Positions 20,050 to 31,479 of a DNA stretch of 64,000 nucleotides are shown one piece after another. The notes under the pieces were generated by a model that saw nothing but the letters and a program-made list of their open reading frames with translations, was not told where the DNA came from and did not search any database. The position numbers and the translations under genes are program-made. The DNA is from Agrostemma githago (Eukaryota > Streptophyta > Magnoliopsida > Caryophyllales > Caryophyllaceae), in assembly GCA_958450325.1 (NCBI GenBank), contig OY288247.1:14126429-14190428 (forward strand), in the 5' to 3' direction. The number at the start of each line of letters is the position of its first letter. Position 1 is the stretch's first letter.

Positions 20050-23000
20050 TGTAACACCCCTGATTTTATAAATTAAATATATTTAAAATTATATTCGTAT
20101 TTTTATTTTGTTTACGATTTAACTCGTAATTCTTAAAATTGATTATAAAACGAATTTATTGTTTAATCGTTTCAACTCCTAAAATTCTATTTGTCTCAGA
20201 AACTCTTCTTATATTTAAAACGTATTTTTATTTCTGTTTCAATTTATTCTACCCATTTTGTTTAATTCCTATCGAAAGTTTATTTCGGCGATTTAGATTC
20301 TAAATTCTTTTTATTTATTTTTATTTAAGCTCAAATTTCTATTTTCGGCTCGAAGTTCATTTATATTGAGTTTTGTCAAAACATTTATTACATTTCCTCG
20401 ATAAATCAATTTAATTCACTTTATCGAAAATTTATTATTTATCGGAAATACTATTTGACCGTCTAATTATTTATTTCTATCAACTACGATTTCGTCTCGA
20501 AAAATTTATTTACTTTTTTTTTTGACGGCCCGATTATTTTATTAGTTTTATTAACTCGTTTTAATTCGCCTCGTGGGTCAGTCAACTTATCGTCCCGGAA
20601 TTCATTTAATTAATCTGTTTCTTTGTTTTACCGACTCTATTAACAGCTGATTCATTTTTCCACTTGTGGTAGCGTGTCCCCTTGCTATTTGTTTCATGCA
20701 TCTCACATTCAACTCACTTATTGTTACATTCATTCCCTTTTTCTTTTGATTTTCCCATTTACGTTCATTCTTTTGCCTTTTTGTTCTCATTCCACCGCTT
20801 GATTCCCTTGCTTCTTCCGCTCTCTCCTCCTCCTCTTCGTTTCCCTCTCTTTCTCTTCATTCATCCTCTTCAACCAGCTTTCACGCTCCTGCAATCAGCA
20901 GTCTTGTCTCGCGCCCATGCCCCTTTTCTTCCTCTGTCTTCACCCTCGATTCCGTAAAATAATCCCTTTTCCCTTAGTTCGATTGCTGTCCTCTGCTGTT
21001 GTGAATGTTGTTGTTGCGTTTTTTTGTTGTTCTTTCGGTGCCGAATCAATCTCTTCTTTTCTTTTGTTTGGTCCGATGCTATTGTTAATGTCGTTCTACT
21101 GCTGCTGTCTTTGCCGTTGTTTTGTGCCAGTTCCTTTTCCTATTCTTCTTTCTGTTTTCTATTCGTTTTGTTACTACGCTTTTCGGGTTTCGGGTTTCGT
21201 GGTTGTACTTGTTGTTGCTGCTGCCGCTGTTAGAGTACCATACGTTTTGCTGCTAATCTCGGTTTTCCCCATTCTTCTCCTTTTTTTCCTTGTCGTCTTT
21301 ATGCCTAGCTGCTGTTGTTTTGTCGCTTGATAATTTCGATTTTCGTGCTGCTGTTTCGGTCGTGTTATTGCTGCCCTTCGTGATCTCTTCTCCTTCTTCT
21401 TTTTCTTTTCTTCTTCCTCCTCTGTTTTCATTTGTGGATTGTCTTGCTGCTGCTGCCGTGTTACTGTTGCTGTCGGTTTTCTTCTGTCCTTTTTCTGTTC
21501 GCTGCTTCCTCTTCTTCTTCGATCTGTCTTATGCTTCCTACTGGTGTACGTCTTGTTTCTTAGCATCTGTCTGTTGTTTTACTTTTCCTCTTCGTCTTCC
21601 CTATTTTCGTTCCCCTTTGTCGATTTTGTTGTTGCTACTGTTGCTATTTTATGCTACTTACTCGTTTTCTTCTCCGTCCTTCTGTCTCGAGCCATTTTGT
21701 TGTCGTACATTTTGCTGCTGCTGCTGCTGCTGCGTCATTTTTATTTGTAGTAGCTAGTGCTCTTTTCGCTAGTTTCAACGCCGAATATGTCGATCTTTGC
21801 TCTCTTTCTTCTCCTCTATTATTTCGGTTTCTTATTCGCTTTTCTGCTGATGCTTTTTCGTCAGTTCATACCTATTGTTGTTGTCTGTTTTGCGTCCGTT
21901 TTGTGTCTCCAAGTCCGTGTTTGTCTTCTTTCCCTATATCCTTTTCCTCCTCCGTTCTTGCTAATCTTCCCTTCACCTCTGCTCCTGATAATTCGATCAT
22001 TTATCCAATCTTTTCCGTTTCCGTCTTATGTCAATTATGCTCGTCTCATTCTTTTGTTTCGTTTTCTCAAATTTTCGTGGTGGATCTTGCTAGGAAGACT
22101 AATGATTTTAAAACTTGGAGCTTAAAGACATTACTATCGATTTGGAGCCTGGATTGATCAAGGACGAGTATGTGTTCGTTTCGGATGTCGACTCAAGGTA
22201 ACTTTAGGACGTTACTCGATTTTATATCGTATGTTTGAGTAGTAGTATGTAGTAAATATTTTAACTTCGGTTTTCTAATTTTAGCTGTTTATTATTTGCT
22301 AAATATATTAATTTTAAATCGTATGCCTTATAAATATTTTACAAGTTTTCGATATTGTTTCATAAATCATTAGTAATTTAATTATTTACGATCGTTATAA
22401 TATTTTGTTGGTTATCGTGACACTAGTAACTAAATAATGTCGATTTCATATTTCGTCATATTTCGTTAATTTATAATTTTCACTTAAAAATCGTATTTTT
22501 ATATTTTAATCGAAATTTGTATACTTGTTAATAAATTATTTTTCGTTTTACGATTTATTCTAATAAATGAGAAAATAGTTGATTTTGTTTTAAATATATT
22601 TTTAGTCGAGACTATCTTCACTAGTAATTTCCTATTTGTTTCCGATTGACTATTTTTATTAAAATCCATATTATTTATTAATAAAAACTATCTGTTAAAA
22701 ATAATTTGAATTTTTTGTAAATTTTATTTCATTTATAAAGTTCGTCGACTCAATTAATTTTGATATCATTTTCTTAAAACATCTCGTTTCTAAAATTTAT
22801 AGTTTTAACTCGATTTCCTAATTATTTATAAAATACTATAAAAATGACATATTATATTTTATTTATATTTTGAGTAACGAATTTAGAAATATATTAAAGT
22901 TACGATAACGACGATAATAATAAAATGTTAATTTCGTTAGAAATGCTATTTTTATACATTTCACTCATTTTAATCACTTACGTATTTTCTATAATAATAT

Positions 23001-24040
23001 TTCTATTTTAAGCAAGTTTCTAAAATTAGTAAGTTTCTATTTATAGAAAGTTTCCTTTTTATATAAAATGTTTATCCCTTTTTATCTTCATATTATTCAT
23101 AATGATTATATCTCTTGTATATATTGATAATGGCTGTTTTGGAGTTATGGAGTAAGGACAAGTGTGAGGTTTAGAGTAATATATTCTGGGGTTTACATTT
23201 TTGCCATCAACTATAAGGCTGGTGTGTCTTTATGGGGCACACTGGTTGTTGAACCGAGCATATATGGTGTTAGGGAGTGTGTGTACATTTTGACCTTAAA
23301 CTCGTGCCTCGCAGTGTAAGACGCCGTCGGGTTGAACTGAGTATTTATGGTGCTCGGGAGGGGTGTGCATATTATCTTAAACTAGGGCCACGCATTTATA
23401 AGTTGCCTTCCTATTATGGTTGAGTAGCCTAGTTAGAGACCGAAGTTTGATTTCTTTGAACTAAGTTCTCGAAGCTAGTTTTAGTATTCTCCTAGTGAAA
23501 GTCTAGCCGTCATCACTAATCCTATCCATAACGCCATTTCGAATATTTTTATTATTATCGATACATTTTGGTTTGCAGGTTGACAAATATTTGAAGTTTT
23601 CTTTTACTTGTTCAGATTTTATGGTTCCAATGTTTTAAGTTTTCTTCGAAAGCTTATTTTTATTAAGTCATTTAATGTTTTCCATTTTAACTATTTTGAT
23701 ATAATAATACTATTATTTTCCATATGATATAATTTGGTTGGGAGAACGTCCGAGTTACTCCCCACTGACGTGGCCGTTATGTTTATAACATGACAGGTTT
23801 TTGCTGCTGGGTTTTGGGTGTGAGCTAGCGAGTAGCGTGGATCCTACTCTTTCTTCATTCTTGTAATTTATGGATTCATTTAACCCGTTTGGTGAATTTC
23901 CTTTTTAGCCTTTTTGTAAAAAGAGGCCTTTGTATTGACTTACCATTTTTTTTAATAAGATATAGTTTATCAGTGTGTTTTAATCCCAACTATACAGTGT
24001 TTCCGCCACTGTATTGCATTAGATTTTCTAGGGGATTACA
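20050..24040 (+). mobile_element. ~4-kb solo LTR, probably Ty3/gypsy
   Basis: Starts TGTAACACCCCTGATTTT and ends TCTAGGGGATTACA, giving TG...CA ends with TGTAACACCCC / TGTAATCCCC inverted termini, and is flanked by ATTAT at 20045-20049 and 24041-24045. I find no repeated end segment, primer-binding site or pol domain inside, so I read it as one very long solo LTR. 20640-22190 is pyrimidine-rich with long Cys/Ser/Phe ORFs in several frames, typical of an untranslated leader and not of a protein. 23760-23790 has TTACTCCCCACTGACGTGGC. Very long LTRs occur in Tekay- and Ogre-like elements; the lineage is not settled. Confidence 0.75.
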
Positions 24041-24167
24041 ATTATCTCGATTAAAAATTTGAAAAAGTTAATAGGTAATCAATTAGATACGAACGAGTAT
24101 TTTTAAGCAATGTACTAAAAATAAAATTTTACAATTACCGTGCATTATTGCACGGGAACTATACTAG
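24041..24167 (+). mobile_element. Helitron 3' end
   Basis: Resumes after the LTR insertion with ATTATCTCGATTAAAAATTT and ends with the hairpin CCGTGCATTATTGCACGG (24138-24155), then GAACTATACTAG, with CTAG at 24164-24167 and T following. A short GC-rich hairpin about 11 bases before a terminal CTRR, inserted before T, is the standard Helitron 3' signature. Confidence 0.75.
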
Positions 24168-25307
24168 TGTATGAATAATACGATCATGAAAGTAATGTCA
24201 GAATAAACGTTTGTGACAATAACAAAGTTTAGAAAAATCATTAAATAGTTTGAGAGGATAAATAAATGTTTGGCGAAAATGAGTTCAATTGATTTCTGGA
24301 GAAAAATTAACAATTTTTCGACAAAAGTTGAATTAAAATGATTTCTCGATAAAATATAGTAAATGTTTGACGAGGCCCAATTAAAACGTGTCTCGAGTTG
24401 GAAAATAGAAATTCGAGCTAAGATAAAGATTTTAGGAATTAAATCGAAATCAAAGTGAAGAGTTTAATACGTGAAAGTTATACTCAAGATCGGGGTTGAA
24501 TTGAGTATATCGATTTTTCTATTTTCTTTTACTATAAATAAAATCTATGTCGATATGGGTATTTATACGAGTGATAAATAAAGATGACTCTAAACTTTTT
24601 GAAATGGTTCAGTCTCACACTCCGAGACCTACGTTCATTATTCTTTCATTAATATTTCAGCGTCGATCCCTAGGATTACAAAATATTAATCTCTACCCAA
24701 TGACTACTAAGTCGCGGTACCACACCCAATGGCTAATCACCCGCGGTGCTAGATTAACACTAATTATTTTATCCTAAACCAATTGATACACAAAGGTTTA
24801 GCCACAGTTGTCTTCTTCGTAAGACGGATGTAGGAGCGTCGTTCTTCAACCGACAAGTACTTAGAGCAATGTAACAAAGTAATCAAACAAAAAGTGACTT
24901 TTCCGTGACGAATTCTAACTTTAAAGAAATAAGCAAAAACGTTTTTAGCTAGAAAATATTTTTGTCTTAGACTCTAAAACTCACTGGAAAAATGGAAAAA
25001 TTGCGTAAGTAATATGAAAGACCGTGTTGACTTATATATTACTTCCAAACGTGCGCCTAGGTTATGAGTAGTAGGAGACTAAAAAGATTAGATAACTATA
25101 TATTAAAGATATTATGAAAGATAAGCAAATAAAATAAGACTCCTATCTTTGGTAAAATCTCAAGATCTCACGTGTAGTAGGAATTATTTTCCTAAACATA
25201 TTGCGATTCTTTTTCACCAAGTAACCTATTTAAATTTACCTAGATTTTATTTCTATAAAGTGGATTTATTTAGGAAAGAGTTTTGCCTTAAATAAAACAT
25301 AATAAAA
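24168..25307. other. Unassigned AT-rich sequence
   Basis: No gene or element end is recognised. The part around 24540-24850 (TACTATAAATAAAATC, then ACCCGCGGTGCTAGATTAAC) is less AT-rich and could be LTR or leader sequence of an unidentified retroelement. Small ORFs show no domain. Confidence 0.35.
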
Positions 25308-25316
25308 CATTTCTAA

Positions 25317-26332
25317 GGGTTATTTAACAACAATAATATCATTATAGGGCGTCTTCCCAAAATAATATCAATTTTAATAAATCCGAGAATAATACGTATT
25401 ATTGGAGTAGTTAAACCAGAGTAGTATAGGTGATCGGTTACCTATAGAACCCATCCGCTTTCCTTTTTCACCTTTAATTTTATTTAACGGCAATAATACC
25501 AACTATAGAGCGTCTTCCGAAAATAATTCCAATTTTAATAAATATGAGAATAATACGTATTTTTGGAGTATAAAACGTCATTAATGTCCTCCGCCTTCCT
25601 CTTCCTTCAACCTACCAAATCTAGCTAATAACACAATTCTAAACCGAAATCAATACGTTAATCCAAACGAAACGTATAGAAAAAAAATAACTGAAGAAGG
25701 ATGAAGGTGATGGAGAGAGAGGATGAAGGAGAGAAGTAAGTAGGAGTAGACCTGGCAAAATTGACCCGACCTGAATAAGTCAAACCGAGCCCAACCCGAC
25801 ACATAAACTGAAGACCTGATTTTGAACCGTAATCCGAATTGTCCCGAGCTAACTCGAAACTGACCCAACTATTATTATAGAAAACGAGTTGATATCCCTA
25901 AAAAAAATTGAAAACAACAAACTCGAGAATGGCCCAAACCCGAAATTAGCCGAACTGACCCGAAGTCAATCCGATTATTATAACACGAAAGTGGCTCGAC
26001 CTGAAGTTGACCCGACCCAAGCCCGACTCGGTTCACCCGTTATCTAGGTTTAAAGAGGAGGATAGAGAATAAGTAGCAGGTTAAATATTAATTACGTGAC
26101 CTGATGTAGTAGGTTATAAAGTCACCTATACTACTCTAGTTTAACTACTCCAATAATACGTACTCCCTCTGTATCTATATATTCGTCCACTTTGTTTAAT
26201 ATACGTGAGGAGTATTATATTGAATGTGGACGAACATATAGATACAGAGGGAGTATTATTCTCAGATTTATTTAAATTGGTATTATTTTGGGAAGACGTC
26301 ATATAGTTGGTATTATTGTCGTTAAATAACCC
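25317..26332. mobile_element. Mutator-like non-autonomous element with long TIRs
   Basis: Left terminus GGGTTATTTAACAACAATAA and right terminus, on the reverse strand, GGGTTATTTAACGACAATAA. The inverted repeats continue for over 100 bases through GTCTTCCCAAAATAATA and ATAATACGTATTATTGGAGT, then a CCTATACTACTCT-type block. Flanking 9-mers CATTTCTAA (25308-25316) and TATTTCTAA (26333-26341) match at 8 of 9, as expected for a Mutator-type duplication. A second direct copy of the left arm lies at about 25483-25590. The interior (25740-26060) is made of degenerate GACCCGACCTGAA-type repeats. There is no transposase. A Stowaway-like MITE is nested in the right arm. Confidence 0.8.
26163..26253. mobile_element. 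Short Stowaway-like MITE nested in the MULE arm
   Basis: A 91-bp near-perfect hairpin: CTCCCTCTGTATCTATATAT then TCGTCCAC at the left, and GTGGACGAACATATAGATAC then AGAGGGAG at the right, flanked by TA (26161-26162, 26254-26255). It interrupts the right inverted repeat of the Mutator-like element, so it is younger than that element. Confidence 0.9.
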
Positions 26333-26966
26333 TATTTCTAAAACCTAATTGTAGACACCCACATTTGGCCGCTAGGTGTCTATAGCGGTTCCCAAAAAAA
26401 TACTCGATGATGATCGGACGCGAACATGCTTTAACATACTCGAATGTGGGCTCAAAATTGTTAGTATTTGGCTTGGGCTTTTTACGGAGTACAAATCTCA
26501 CAAAAATAACCTCAAATTCAGGCCCAGTGGGTCGATCCCAGTCAAATAAGACTAATTTGGATCAAAACCGACACTAAGGGCAAAACCGTCTTTTAGCGAC
26601 CGAGTCAAACCCCGATCAAAGGCATTTCCGAGACATAAAAATCTGTCTCGCCACTTCAAAAATCTGATTCGAAGTCAAATACCACCAAAAAATCAGCAAT
26701 GAAGAAGAATTAAGCAACTAAACCTCTCGCTAGAGATAAAACTCGATCTCTAAAAAGAGTCACCTACCCGACCAGACCCACTCGATCGAGTGGAGGGCCT
26801 CTTTTCCAGCTGAAACCGAATTCCTTTTTCTATCCACAATCGAAATCCTTCTTCACCTAAAACCGGGTGTTTCCCTTCACCCAAGCCGGTGTTTCTTCCC
26901 ATCCAAGCAAAGCCTTTCCTATACAAAGTCGGGTACCTTTCCTATCATAAACCGGGGTACTTTTCC

Positions 26967-26974
26967 TATAAATA
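26967..26974 (+). promoter_or_regulatory. TATA box of LTR X2
   Basis: TATAAATA in the context TTTCCTATAAATACACCCC, about 620 bases into the LTR. The equivalent in X3 is TATATAAA at 40015-40022. Confidence 0.6.
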
Positions 26975-27713
26975 CACCCCTTTGCAACCTTCAATTCACA
27001 ACTACAACACACAATGCACAGCTAAAAAACTCTAGCAATCCTAGGCAACACAATCCCGATTTTCCTCTAGAAATCCTATAGGAAACCCAAGCCAAAATAC
27101 AACACCTTAACTCTCCCTATATCCTCGTTACTCCCACGCAAGCGCCGTTACTACGAGTTCCGAATCGAGGTCGAAATTAGCATGTAGGTTGAGGGTGTTA
27201 CAAATCCCGTCTTCTCTCTTTTTTCTCCTCTTTTTCTCGTCCTTCTCGTCTTCCACGTCGTCTTCATCACATTTTTTACTATTATTTATTTCTTTTCTCG
27301 TTTGTAATATCGATATTATCGTACTATTTTCAAAAAAGCATTATTTCCTAGGATACGATATCGACTCTATAGTCGAATATCGGATCTAAAGGATCAATCA
27401 GTAATACGATCCCGTTGACGCTGAAATAATAGTCACATGGTCCGAAAAGACTAATACGACATTATAATGCAGAGGGATTTATTTCGTATCAATTCAAGTT
27501 TAAAATGATTTATAAAAACCTTCTACAAAATTCACTCTAAAAATTAGATATTGATTTTTATAATCAAATATCGAATATGATGAGTATCGAAAACTGAATC
27601 GAGTGTAAATCATATTATATTTTCACGCGATTTATTAAAACTATCGATTTCAAAATTAAAAGAAAATTCACGAACCATTGTTCGTACAGGGGGCACTCGA
27701 TCGAGTGCCATAG

Positions 27714-29451
27714 TGTTGTGTGCCAAATTTGGACCGTTTTTCCTCCCATTTAGACTCGTTTTTCCTCCATTTTGCGAGAATAGAGTGCGATTATCGCCGT
27801 ATTTTGCGTAATTCTCGCATTAGTGTCTCTCTTTTGCATTTTACGTGTTTTTGGTAGTTTTCTGTCTATTTTGATAGGATTTTCGACCAAAAACGTGTTT
27901 GAGCTTCCACGAGCATGAGAGAGATGCGGTCCAAGAGCAAAGCACACAACCGAAAGTTCAAATAATCCAATTGATCGACGAAGAAAGAGACTGGAAAAGA
28001 GGAGAAATACCACCGGGTGAAACTTCACCCGGTGAGTCATCACCGGGCGAAGTTTCGCCCGACGACATTTTCCACTCCCGAAGATTTTCGTGGGCAGCTA
28101 CCACCGGGCGAAACGACCGGGCGAAATTTCGCCCGATGGAGAAAGACGCCAAAAATGACGATTCGAGAAGAAAATCTCACCGGGTGAAATTTCACTCGGT
28201 GGTGCCTATGTCGTCAACCGCAGGGTGAAGTTTTGCCCCATGAAGATGCAAAGGGTGAAGGTCTAGGCTTAATGAAGAAGGATTGGATTATGGGCCTTAA
28301 ACTTGTGTGACCCATTAAGAATTCTATAAATACTCTTCCTAGGGTTTTGTGTCTCCTTGTGCCTTGAGTGAGCTTTGGGATTAGCCCTTAGGAGTAGGAG
28401 TAATGTAGAGAACTCTCTAGTAGTAAGTAGTAGTAGATTGTAGTAAGTTTCCTAGAAAATTCTCTAAAAACAATTAGTAGATCTACTTAGTATTAGTATA
28501 ATTTTCTATAATTAGTAGGCAAGCATCCATCTTTGTTGAAGATTGTTGAAGATTCAAGGGTTTTGCAAGGGTTTATGTGACAAAACCCTTGTATTATTTC
28601 TTGAAGATTTATATTGCTTATATTGATGATTGAAAATTTATGCATGGATTGGTGACAAATTCTTATATATTTCTTGAAGATTCAATCTTTTATTTATCTT
28701 CAACTTCCATCTTAGATTTCTCCATAGTTGGTAAACTCTTTCCTCTCCCTTTTCTTCATTAGTTAGTTTATTTTTCTTTAGATTGTGTGTTAGTTAATCT
28801 CTCCTTAGTATAAATTGTTAGTGTAGTTTTTATGCATGTTCTAGTTAGATTCTCCTTAGTTAGTGTATTGTTGATTATCACCATGATTAGTGAGTAGATT
28901 CCTTGTTGGGGAATTAGGGAGGATGATTTGGATTACTTGATTCAAGGGATGTTGGTGGGTTGTTTACTTGTTAATTTTCAATTTAAGGTTTTTGTGTCTT
29001 TGTTGACCTAGAATCGCGACTAGGCCGACCTTGACTCGCTTCTACCAATATGGGGAAACTCGGGGTAGAAATTACTTTAATTTGAGACTTACCCTTTCAT
29101 CACGAAAGCGGGTTTGGTAGGTTGGGTGAAGAAACAGAAAGGTGGCACTCTCCCTTTTCGACGTTGTGACTAAAACTCGATCCCGAGACTTTAAAGACCT
29201 CATTTCCGAATCCCGACTCTCCCCAACACCTTTCCTATTATTGTTCCTAGCCTTAGTAGTGTATTTCGCTAGCAATAGTTCGATCTCTCTCTCAACCCAA
29301 ATCTTCCGATCATGATTAGACTCTAGACTTGACCAATACGGCTTAACCCCTCTCCCTGTGGATCGATCCCGACCTACCACTACTACATTAGTTAGGTTAG
29401 TCGGAGTTAAAAATATTGTTTGATTATACGGGTCGCGACGCCCGCGCGTCA
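27714..29451 (+). mobile_element. Nested solo LTR N (Athila-like), inserted in LTR X2
   Basis: Starts TGTTGTGTGCCAAATTTGG and ends GACGCCCGCGCGTCA, with an exact CATAG duplication (27709-27713 and 29452-29456) cut into the palindrome region of X2. At 1738 bp it has a TATA box (28325-28332) and, near its 3' end, CTCCCTGTGGATCGATCCCG, a string typical of Athila-lineage LTR ends. It also has a block of imperfect palindromes of the form CACCGGGCGAAATTTCGCCC at 28009-28060, 28101-28139 and 28178-28204. No internal domain is present. It is younger than X2. Confidence 0.85.
28325..28332 (+). promoter_or_regulatory. TATA box of nested LTR N
   Basis: TATAAATA in the context ATTCTATAAATACTCTTCC, followed about 30 bases later by a T/G-rich leader, as expected for an LTR start site. 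Confidence 0.55.
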
Positions 29452-30307
29452 CATAGCCACTCGGTCAAGTGACACCCCAAAAATTGGGTAGAAGGCTTTT
29501 TACGAGGACCACTCGATCGAGTCCCTTAATGACTCGATCGAGTGGTCTTCGTCACGACAAAATCGTGAGCCTTCAACATGTTTCGAGCCTCGATAAATCT
29601 TTTTAACGACTTCGGTCAACACGTGTCAAGTCTATCACGTGTCCTACTCTTTTCAAAACCATGCATCATGTCATTTATGTCATTCTAATCTTTTTACAAA
29701 CCGTTATATCGTTACTAACTCGTTTGTTTCTATTTTGGCGCTTTATTTTCATTGTTTGTTTTATTGTACTAAAACGAACCTCACATGCTAAAACAATTTC
29801 GACCTAATTCAAAGATGCATTAAATGACGTAGATCGAACATATTTCACATGTAGTCAAAATACTGTTTGCATATCATTTAACCATCAAACTAACGCGCAT
29901 ACATGAAAAACGAACGATATCTAAGTAGAGGCCGCCAAGTGCGGGCGGGGTTGGGTGTTCTTTGTGAACTTCCCAATACCCTCACCCCTTACTCAGAACT
30001 ATGGTTTTCGGATGTCCGAAACCGTTGGCAAACGAGAGTCATTCAATACACGATTTCCGATAATATTGGAATCGGTATCGCAATGCAAAGGAAAGAACCC
30101 AATAAACTCTGAAATCGGAATGGGCCGTACTCTGTGCACGGCCCACCAAGACATAGAGTGGTTTCGAATGGGCCCGAACTCCCACAAAGTTCGGTGGCGA
30201 CTCCATTTAGATTTAAATTTCGACCCGAGATCCATCTCACATGAGATTCATTCGCCTCCTCAAACCCGCGCGTGGCCGTGTCGGGGTGGACCTATGTCAT
30301 GTCCACA

Positions 30308-30616
30308 CTAATGGAATATTATTTCCATAAAACTTATAGAAGATATTTTCGAAAAATACTTTTAGCAAATACTTTCAAAACAAATCTGGCGCAACACAAA
30401 ATTTTTTTGACACAAATTCTATCACGGAACTTCATAGACTGTAACATCTGTGAACATGAATGTAACATTTAGAGTCAGACTGTAACATCTAGTTTCAGAC
30501 TGTAACAATTTCAACTCCGACTGTAATAAGTTCCCAAGTCTCTTCAAACTTGACTCACCAAACCAACCTTGTTCGTAAACTTGATTCATGACGTCAAGTT
30601 AGTGAACTAGAACGAT
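30308..30616. other. Unassigned, with short GACTGTAACATCT repeats
   Basis: Begins with the right CTAAT target duplication of X2. Four imperfect copies of GACTGTAACATCT lie near 30435-30530. There is no gene. Confidence 0.4.
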
Positions 30617-30814
30617 ATGCTCCTTGTTCATTTTGCCTTTTCAAGAAGGCCAATTATTAACTCTCATAAACCAGTAAGTAAATTCACTTCTAAGTGGGAC
30701 GGGCCATATGTCGTGCAAGAGGTGTACTCGAATGGTGCTTACAAAATTGTGGATGAAGATGGTGTGCGTATAGGACCAATTAATGGAAAGTTCTTGAAGG
30801 GCTACTATTCTTGA
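30617..30814 (+). pseudogene. Integrase C-terminal fragment of a Tat/Ogre-like gypsy element
   Basis: The peptide contains KFTSKWDGPYVVQEVYSNGA, then YKIVDEDG and GPINGKFLKGYY followed by stop. This is the C-terminal beta-barrel end of Ty3/gypsy integrase as found just before the stop of Tat-lineage polyproteins. The catalytic core is missing. It lies in the right order with the tandem repeats, polypurine tract and LTR that follow to 35784, so it belongs to the same truncated element. Confidence 0.75.
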
Positions 30815-30899
30815 ATCCCCATACACCAATGCTCCTAAGCAAGAGGATAAACTGCAACAAGGCTCCTAAGCAAGAGTATAAACTTCATACCAAAAAAAA

Positions 30900-31260
30900 C
30901 TCCTCCTTTTCTTAAACTACGTTGGCTTGATCTTGTAGAGTATTTCGGTACTTTGCAGGTACGTAGGCAGCTCGAGTAACCATGTAACATGAGTACAACC
31001 ACACCTCCAAATAAATAACTTTTCTCCCCTTGAACTACGTTAGCTTGATATTGTAGAGTATTTTGGTACTTTGCAGGTACGTAGGCAGCTCGAGTGAACA
31101 TGTAGCTTGAATGCAGCCACGCCTTCAAATAAAAAAATTTGTCTCTTGAACTACATTGGCTTGATCTTGTAGAGTATTTCAATACTTTGCAAGTACGTAG
31201 GCAGCTCGAGCAAATACTTTGTTTGAGTGCAGCCACGCCAACGTCATTCTTAAAAAAAAT
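30900..31260 (+). repeat. Three tandem ~115-bp repeats downstream of integrase
   Basis: Copies start near 30911, 31033 and 31150. Each holds GAACTACGTTGGCTTGATCT or a close variant, then TTGTAGAGTATTTCGGTACTT and GCAGGTACGTAGGCAGCTCG, then a C/A-rich tail. GAACTACGT...GTACGTAGGCAG motifs between pol and the 3' LTR are a known trait of Tat/Ogre elements. Confidence 0.85.
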
Positions 31261-31479
31261 ACTCTTGGCCCGCAAGAGTTTAAACTGTCCACGGCTAAAT
31301 AGACATCAAAACAAATGTATTTTGTGGCTCTCCAAGGATGTTGTCCAACAATAAGTTTGCTTCAAGATAATTGATGTCTTCGTATCATCTAGCTCCATAA
31401 AATCCTTCGCTACTTTAGAGGAAAATTGCCATGAGCTTCGATTAGGTTGTGATCCATGATCGTCGCCGGATGAGGTCTG

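Larger units (their letters stand above)
26350..30307 (+). mobile_element. Solo LTR, family X, copy X2, carrying a nested LTR
   Basis: Starts TGTAGACACCCACATTTGGC and ends CCTATGTCATGTCCACA, flanked by an exact CTAAT duplication (26345-26349 and 30308-30312). Without the nested insertion and its duplicated target it is about 2.2 kb. A TATA box (TATAAATA, 26967-26974) is well placed for transcription start; a run of CACTCGATCGAGT palindromes appears near 26785, 27695 and 29510-29545. The last kilobase matches X1 and X3. No primer-binding site or coding region follows, so this is a solo LTR formed by recombination. It landed 8 bases past the MULE duplication. Confidence 0.9.

Noticed and set aside
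20682..22157. Cluster of 70-170-codon Cys/Phe/Ser-rich ORFs on the + strand
   Set aside because: Pyrimidine-rich leader of a long LTR; several frames are open at once, and no conserved motif is present.
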